Of a stretch of DNA of 42,121 nucleotides, positions 38,126-42,121 are shown piece by piece. Numbering within the stretch: position 1 is the first letter of the stretch; each line of letters opens with the position of its first letter. The stretch lies in NCBI GenBank assembly GCA_946409545.1, contig CAMJWT010000015.1, forward strand, positions 1 through 42,121. The letters are read 5' to 3'. The DNA comes from RUG12783 sp946409545. Its GTDB lineage: Bacteria; Bacillota_I; Bacilli_A; RF39; UBA660. A model generated the notes under the pieces. That model saw nothing but the letters and a program-made list of their open reading frames with translations, was not told the DNA's origin and ran no database searches. The position numbers were made by a program, and so were the translations under genes.

Positions 38126-39298
38126 ATGAAAAAAATAAGTGTTTTAATTACATTATTAGTTCTATCATTAGTGCTATCAGGTTGTACTAAGGTAGAATAC
38201 AATTTAGTTGTTACAAAAGATGATGTATCATACAAAGGAACAGTTGGTTTCTCTAAAGAATTTCTAGCCCAATTGGAAGAAATGGGAGAAGCAACAGAAG
38301 GTGAAGCTGAACCTGAACCTGAGGATGAAATAGACGAATATAGTAATGAACTTGAAGAAAGTGGTTTTACTACAGAAGAGTATGAAGATGATGAATATAA
38401 AGGATTTAAATTTGAAAAGTCATTTGGTTCTCTTGAAGATGTTAGTACAAAAGATGCAATTGAATATGCAGATTTAGAGGATAAAGATAATGCTAAAATC
38501 TTTATTGTTGATGATAGTGATCCAACAAAGACAAAGTATACAGCAAAATTAAAAGTATCTAATCAAGAAGAAGTTAATCTTGGACCAGAAGATGATATTA
38601 CTGATGGTGATGATTTAGGTGAAAATATAGGTGATATTGGCGAACTTATGGGTAGTATGGATCTTAAATTCAAAGTATCATTACCAGTTGCTCCATTATC
38701 TAGTAATGCAACAAGTGTTGAAGGAACAGATTTAACTTGGGATTTAACACAATTAGAAGGAGAATATATAGAATTCTCATTTGAATTACCAGTTGAAGAA
38801 GACGTTACTCCGTTAACACCTGATGAAAATCAACAAGAAACCAATAATCCATTAAGTATTGTTGCAGGTGCTAATCAAACTTATTACAAAGGTACAAATG
38901 GAACTATTACTCTTAAAGTAAGTGGTGACTTATCTAAATTAAGAGGAATAGAAATTGACAATGGTAATCCAATCAAAGAAGAAGATTATACAGTAAATGA
39001 AGAAGAAGCAACTATAATATTTAAATCAACATTCTTAGAAAATTCAAGTTTAGGTGAACATACAATTACTATTAAGTATGAAGATGAAGAAGTTGAAACA
39101 AAATTAACAATTGCAGAAAAAGCTGCACCAGCAAGTAATGGTAGTACAACTGAAGTAGAAGAAAATATAACTACTGCTGATAAAGAAATGAATAATCCAA
39201 AAACTGGTGATAATGTAATAGTTTACATTATGGCTGCAATTCTAAGTATGTTAGTATTTGCTGGTTCTATTGTTTATATTAAAAAGAATAATATGTAA
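38126..39298 (+). CDS. Lipoprotein with C-terminal sorting-like anchor
   Basis: This 390-aa protein has a lipobox LSGC with C20 as the predicted lipidation site and an acidic region (about 50-130, Glu/Asp-rich). The first part resembles LppM-type lipoprotein domains (VEYNLVVTKDDVSYKGTVGF), and an immunoglobulin-like segment lies near 245-330. The C-terminus has NPKTG at 357-361, a hydrophobic helix and the tail YIKKNNM. This gives two different anchors, a lipid at the N-terminus and a sorting-like or membrane segment at the C-terminus. No sortase gene is visible. GAGAGG precedes the ATG. It converges on the next gene. Confidence 0.82.
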   Translation: MKKISVLITLLVLSLVLSGCTKVEYNLVVTKDDVSYKGTVGFSKEFLAQLEEMGEATEGEAEPEPEDEIDEYSNELEESGFTTEEYEDDEYKGFKFEKSFGSLEDVSTKDAIEYADLEDKDNAKIFIVDDSDPTKTKYTAKLKVSNQEEVNLGPEDDITDGDDLGENIGDIGELMGSMDLKFKVSLPVAPLSSNATSVEGTDLTWDLTQLEGEYIEFSFELPVEEDVTPLTPDENQQETNNPLSIVAGANQTYYKGTNGTITLKVSGDLSKLRGIEIDNGNPIKEEDYTVNEEEATIIFKSTFLENSSLGEHTITIKYEDEEVETKLTIAEKAAPASNGSTTEVEENITTADKEMNNPKTGDNVIVYIMAAILSMLVFAGSIVYIKKNNM

Positions 39299-39332
39299 TA
39301 AAAAAGAGAAAGTTAAACTTTCTCTTTTTTTT
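39299..39332. terminator. Bidirectional terminator
   Basis: AAAAAGAGAAAGT pairs with ACTTTCTCTTTTT, with A and T tracts on both sides. It serves the converging lipoprotein gene and the minus-strand short gene. Confidence 0.85.
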
Positions 39333-39522
39333 ATTCTGGACACGATTCTTCTGGCCAATTATCTGGACTTTCAAAAATTTCTGATGACACTATTATATAT
39401 TTTCCTGTACTAAATTCATTAGTAAAAGTGTCATTAGAATTATAATAAGCAATTGTACTTCCGATAATTCCTAATAATACTATAAATAGTCCTATAAATA
39501 GGGGCTTTTTATTTTTCTTCAT
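39331..39522 (-). CDS. Truncated SipW-dependent BsaA-like protein
   Basis: This 63-aa protein is highly similar to the first 55 residues of the BsaA-like protein at 23919. It has KPLFIGLFIVLLGIIGSTIAYY, a SipW-type signal with NSNDTFTNEFSTGKY, then EIFESPDNW and an early stop (PEESCPE). The rest of the BsaA domain is missing; a bidirectional terminator begins at the stop. It has a good AAGGAG at 39528-39533 on the minus strand and an upstream TATAAT, so it is probably still expressed. It is either a decayed remnant or a short processed peptide. No SipW gene lies beside it; the enzyme at 23423 could act on it. Confidence 0.72.
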   Translation of the reverse strand: MKKNKKPLFIGLFIVLLGIIGSTIAYYNSNDTFTNEFSTGKYIIVSSEIFESPDNWPEESCPE

Positions 39523-39565
39523 AAATACTCCTTACTATCTACGATTATTATATTATTATAAAGTT

Positions 39566-39590
39566 AATAAAAAAACTCTTTTTAAGAGTT
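39566..39590 (-). terminator. Terminator of the minus-strand anchored protein gene
   Basis: Read on the minus strand, AACTCTT and AAGAGTT flank a 3-nt loop (39574-39590), followed by a T run toward 39566. Confidence 0.75.
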
Positions 39591-40805
39591 TCCTTTTTGA
39601 AATATTTTTAAAATATCTTTTAATAAGTTACTTGTTATTTGTTTTATAACTTCTTCAATAGTTTCACTATTTAAATCGGTTACTAACATATCATCATTAA
39701 TTGTAAGTGATGTAACATCACTTTCTTCATCTAAATTAATAACACCTTCGATATTCATATTATCTTCTTTATTATTAATATCAACAACAACTTTGTAACT
39801 ACTATTACTATTTTTAGTTATATCAATATTTAATTCTTTATCATTATTATTATATTCAATAACTAAATTATTATCTTTTGGTGTAAATGTTGTTATAGTA
39901 TTTTTAGTTTTATTAATAAATTCTAATTTTACTAAAGTTTGTTTTAAATTAAGCTTATTATATGTTTTAATCTCATAATCATTTTTATTATTTTTTACAT
40001 CATTTTCTAGTTTATCTAATTTTTTATCAAAGTCTCTATAATGATTATTAAACTTATCCATTAAATTTTTGTTACTTCTAATTTCTTTTATAATATTTAA
40101 CATTATTTCTTGATAATCTTTATTTTTTAAAGTTAGAGTATTAATGGATTCTTTATCTTTTATTTCTCTAGTAAAGAGATCTCTATTTAGTGACTTCTTT
40201 AATACTTTTGTAATTGAATCTTTTAATTCTTCTTCTTTTAGTACTTTAATAATAGAGAAGTGTTGTAAATATTTATTTTCGATTTTTAAATATTTATCAT
40301 ATCCTTTATCAAGTTTTAAATAAGTTATATATTTATTATCATAATCATTGGCATAAGCTTTGACATTAACGAAAGAATCATTTTTATATTTGGTATTTAT
40401 TTCCGTATAAGTCATTTCTTTATCATTAGCGAAAGATAGGTTAATTGTAAGTTCACTTAATATTTTAAAACCTTCTTTTTTTAAGATATTATCACTACTT
40501 CCTTTAAAGGTTATAACGGAGTTTGCTTTATTATATTTTTCATTAATTTTTATACTTTCTTGATAATTACTTATACTTTTAATAAAAGTTAACATAGGGT
40601 TAGAATAGAATTTTTTGTAATAAAGGAAAATAACACCACCAATTATTAAAATAATCATTAAAGTCATGATAAATTTAAATAAGAAGTGTGAACTATTATC
40701 AAAAAAAGGTTCATTATTTTCTTTATCAATATTTTTCTTTGGTTCTTTGTCTTTTTTTTCTTCTATAACTTCAACATCTTCATCTTTTTTATTACTTTTT
40801 TTCAT
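39582..40805 (-). CDS. Membrane-anchored hypothetical protein
   Basis: This 407-aa protein has a cytoplasmic Lys/Glu-rich N-terminus of about 40 residues and one membrane helix at about 45-67 (FIMTLMIILIIGGVIFLYY). The large outer domain is rich in Asn, Lys and Asp with long strands (YITYLKLDKGYDKYLKIENKYLQHF). A Lys/Asn-rich helical region with heptads lies near 240-285. No family was recognised. The start is moved to ATG 40805 because AGGAG lies 5-6 nt upstream on the minus strand; the longer frame starts before that site. The product may be a lipoprotein-like envelope protein without a lipobox. Confidence 0.78.
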   Translation of the reverse strand: MKKSNKKDEDVEVIEEKKDKEPKKNIDKENNEPFFDNSSHFLFKFIMTLMIILIIGGVIFLYYKKFYSNPMLTFIKSISNYQESIKINEKYNKANSVITFKGSSDNILKKEGFKILSELTINLSFANDKEMTYTEINTKYKNDSFVNVKAYANDYDNKYITYLKLDKGYDKYLKIENKYLQHFSIIKVLKEEELKDSITKVLKKSLNRDLFTREIKDKESINTLTLKNKDYQEIMLNIIKEIRSNKNLMDKFNNHYRDFDKKLDKLENDVKNNKNDYEIKTYNKLNLKQTLVKLEFINKTKNTITTFTPKDNNLVIEYNNNDKELNIDITKNSNSSYKVVVDINNKEDNMNIEGVINLDEESDVTSLTINDDMLVTDLNSETIEEVIKQITSNLLKDILKIFQKGNS

Positions 40806-40822
40806 ATATTCTCCTTGTAAAT

Positions 40823-40851
40823 AATATAACAAAATTAATGATTTTTATCAA
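40823..40851 (-). promoter_or_regulatory. Promoter of the minus-strand anchored protein gene
   Basis: On the minus strand TTGATA (40851-40846) and TATATT (40828-40823) have a 17-bp spacer and a TGT extended element. Confidence 0.75.
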
Positions 40852-40856
40852 CTATG

Positions 40857-40865
40857 TGGTAAAAT
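40857..40865 (+). promoter_or_regulatory. Candidate extended -10 for the UPF0316 gene
   Basis: TGGTAAAAT with TAAAAT at 40860-40865 lies 17 bp before ATG 40883. It is divergent from the neighbouring minus-strand promoter. Confidence 0.5.
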
Positions 40866-40882
40866 GATAATAGGTGATAAAG

Positions 40883-41395
40883 ATGGTAGGTTTATGTTTA
40901 AAAGTATTTTTTGGTAGGATGATTGAAGTTAGTTTATCTACTTTAAATACTTTATATATTGTTAAAGGTAAAAGAATAATGGCTACAATAATTGGTTTTA
41001 TTGATGTTTTAATCTGGTATTTAATTATTAAAGAAGCCTTAAATACTCCTGAAAGTAGTATATGGATTGCCTTATCTTATGCAGGTGGTTATGCCTTAGG
41101 TACTTTCTTAGGTAGTTTTGTATCTAAATTCTTAATTTCAGGAACTACCCAAATTCAAGTTGTTACTAAAAATATTGATAATGTAGTAACTGATGCGATT
41201 AAAGATAATGGATATGGTGCAAGTATTATTGAATGCCATGGCTTATTAAATGAAGAAAAATCATATATGATTTATGCTCAAGTAGATAATAAAAAAGTAA
41301 GTGCTTTTAAAAAATTAATTAATACCGTTGATAGCCATGCTTTTGTAACAATAACTGAAAGTAAAGAAATATTAAATGGTTATTTCGGTAAATAG
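40883..41395 (+). CDS. UPF0316 / DUF2179 membrane protein
   Basis: This 170-aa protein has the UPF0316 pattern: GRMIEVSLSTLNTLYIVKGKRIMATIIGFIDVLIWYLII, then SYAGGYALGTFLGSFV with about three membrane helices, and a C-terminal cytoplasmic DUF2179-like domain (TQIQVVTKNIDNVVTDAIKDNGYGASIIECHG...KLINTVDSHAFVTI). The DUF2179 domain occurs with membrane proteins such as YitT-type; its function is not established. ATG 40883 is chosen because TAGGTG lies 6 nt upstream; a GTG at 40874 overlaps that site. Its end overlaps the convergent phosphopantetheinyl transferase gene by 16 bp. Confidence 0.88.
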   Translation: MVGLCLKVFFGRMIEVSLSTLNTLYIVKGKRIMATIIGFIDVLIWYLIIKEALNTPESSIWIALSYAGGYALGTFLGSFVSKFLISGTTQIQVVTKNIDNVVTDAIKDNGYGASIIECHGLLNEEKSYMIYAQVDNKKVSAFKKLINTVDSHAFVTITESKEILNGYFGK

Positions 41396-41946
41396 CACAT
41401 ACTTATTAAGTAATCATTGTATTTCATTGTTTTATAAACAACATTTATTCTAATATGATTATCATAAACGATATTAAGAGTTTTAATATCGTTTATTTTT
41501 TTACCAAAGAGTTTTATATAAGCTTCTTTTAATGTATATATTTCATAAAACTTATATTTACTTGTTATATAGTTATATTCATCTATGGAAGTAAATGATT
41601 TACAAACACTTTTTTTAACATCATTCATTTTTAAAATATCAACACCAATCATATATGTACTAACTACACATATTACTAAGTCTTCATTATGACTAATATT
41701 ATAGTAAATATTATAGTTAGTAATAAAGGGTTTACCATTTTCATTATATTGAATATTAATATCTTCATAATTGATATTAATTTCTTTTAATAATCTTGCT
41801 AATAATATTTCACCAACAACACTTTGTTTATATGACTTAGTATTCATTTTACTAAGGCGATCTTTTTTTTCTTTTTTTATTTCTTTAGCAAAACTCATTA
41901 AATAATCTAAATTATAATCATTTATATTTTCAATTAAGTATCTCAT
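41380..41946 (-). CDS. Sfp-like 4'-phosphopantetheinyl transferase
   Basis: This 188-aa protein has the family motifs GKPFI (71-75), the NISH pair (S85, H86), GVDI (101-104, with D103 as a metal ligand) and the FYEIYTLKEAYIK block (KEA at 140-142). It transfers the phosphopantetheine arm of CoA to acyl carrier proteins. It is somewhat shorter than Sfp (about 224 aa). A TATAAT at 41958-41953 on the minus strand lies so close to the ATG at 41946 that no ribosome binding site fits, which suggests a leaderless mRNA. It would activate the carrier protein needed by any acyl-ACP chemistry of the ligase operon. Confidence 0.88.
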   Translation of the reverse strand: MRYLIENINDYNLDYLMSFAKEIKKEKKDRLSKMNTKSYKQSVVGEILLARLLKEININYEDINIQYNENGKPFITNYNIYYNISHNEDLVICVVSTYMIGVDILKMNDVKKSVCKSFTSIDEYNYITSKYKFYEIYTLKEAYIKLFGKKINDIKTLNIVYDNHIRINVVYKTMKYNDYLISMCYLPK

Positions 41947-41952
41947 AGAATT

Positions 41953-41958
41953 ATTATA
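41953..41958 (-). promoter_or_regulatory. -10 element next to the phosphopantetheinyl transferase start
   Basis: TATAAT on the minus strand (41958-41953) is 7 bp from the ATG at 41946. The expected start site coincides with the start codon. No strong -35 is visible. Confidence 0.5.
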
Positions 41959-41985
41959 ATTTATTTTTATTAATTATACTAGATA

Positions 41986-41994
41986 TGGTATAAT
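41986..41994 (+). promoter_or_regulatory. Extended -10 promoter for the VanW-like gene
   Basis: TGGTATAAT with TATAAT at 41989-41994 lies 23 bp before ATG 42018. Confidence 0.6.
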
Positions 41995-42017
41995 TATTAA
42001 GTTAGAAGGTATGAAAA

Positions 42018-42121
42018 ATGGGAAAACAAAGAAAATTATTTTGTGAATATGGGAAAGTACCATATTGGATATCTTTACATAAAGAATATTTAAAAAGAAA
42101 TATTAAAGATTTATTAAGTAA
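42018..42121 (+). CDS. VanW family protein, N-terminal part, partial
   Basis: Only 34 codons are present; the frame is open to the right edge. The start RKLFCEYGKVPYWISLHKEYLKRNIKDLLSK resembles the N-terminus of VanW-family proteins ([KR]LFCE-x-x-x-x-x-Y-x-I-S-x-x-K-E). The family is named from the vancomycin-resistance cluster, but most members are not resistance genes and their role is unknown. AGAAGG at 42004-42009 precedes the ATG; an out-of-frame ATG at 42011 stops quickly. Confidence 0.6.
   Translation, partial: MGKQRKLFCEYGKVPYWISLHKEYLKRNIKDLLS

Noticed and set aside
1..42121. Mycoplasma-type code with UGA as tryptophan
   Set aside because: TGA serves as a clean stop (for example at 366-368, 16443-16445 and 25835-25837) and Trp is encoded by TGG throughout.

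Overview
The window is very AT-rich and gene-dense. It comes from a low-GC Bacillota-type chromosome. UGA is used as a stop and tryptophan is encoded by TGG, so this is not a Mycoplasma-type code. Ribosome binding sites are AGGAGG-like, promoters are sigma-A-like (TTGACA/TATAAT, often with an extended TGn), and tRNA genes encode CCA. A T-box leader, a SipW-type signal peptidase and the yrrN-yrrO-greA order all point to Bacilli or a close relative, probably an uncultured gut lineage such as RF39 or Erysipelotrichales-like bacteria (inference). I see no rRNA, CRISPR array, insertion sequence, integrase or attachment site.

Layout. 1-3213: end of a U32 peptidase gene, a second U32 peptidase, an HD-domain dGTPase-like protein and greA. 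3232-4800: two tRNA groups (Lys, Ile, Asn, Glu; then Arg, Pro) around glutamate racemase. 4841-9052: unknown proteins followed by a membrane/surface operon with a beta-helix-like protein. 9129-15176: three transcription units of mostly unknown cytoplasmic and membrane proteins. The last is a tightly coupled four-gene operon (large coiled-coil/membrane protein, 60-aa acidic protein, 152-aa helical protein, Ycf46-like AAA+ ATPase), the best candidate here for an undescribed system. 15279-20733: an ATLF-like exported metalloprotease, Maf, a kinase-fold-like protein, an Arg T-box leader with argS, and two unknown proteins. 20835-25202: a SipW/TasA-like surface operon (large SHIRT/InlB-like repeat protein, two SipW-dependent BsaA-like proteins, the signal peptidase, and a C-terminally anchored protein). 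25277-29941: a symmetric PlsC, acyl-adenylating enzyme, acyl-adenylating enzyme, PlsC operon that looks like a split and doubled Aas system. 30027-34721: a left-handed beta-helix acyltransferase, a large membrane-anchored wall hydrolase, small membrane proteins and a family 2 glycosyltransferase. 34739-37362 (minus): purA-purB. 37472-42121: rubrerythrin, a lipoprotein with a sortase-like tail, an orphan truncated BsaA-like protein, an anchored unknown, UPF0316, an Sfp-like phosphopantetheinyl transferase, and the start of a VanW-family gene.

How they work together: much of the window concerns the cell envelope. It covers export and anchoring of matrix-like proteins, phospholipid acyl handling, peptidoglycan precursor (D-Glu) supply and wall remodelling. 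Housekeeping genes for translation, purine synthesis and oxidative stress lie between these loci. Function calls rest on motifs read by eye; no database search was possible.
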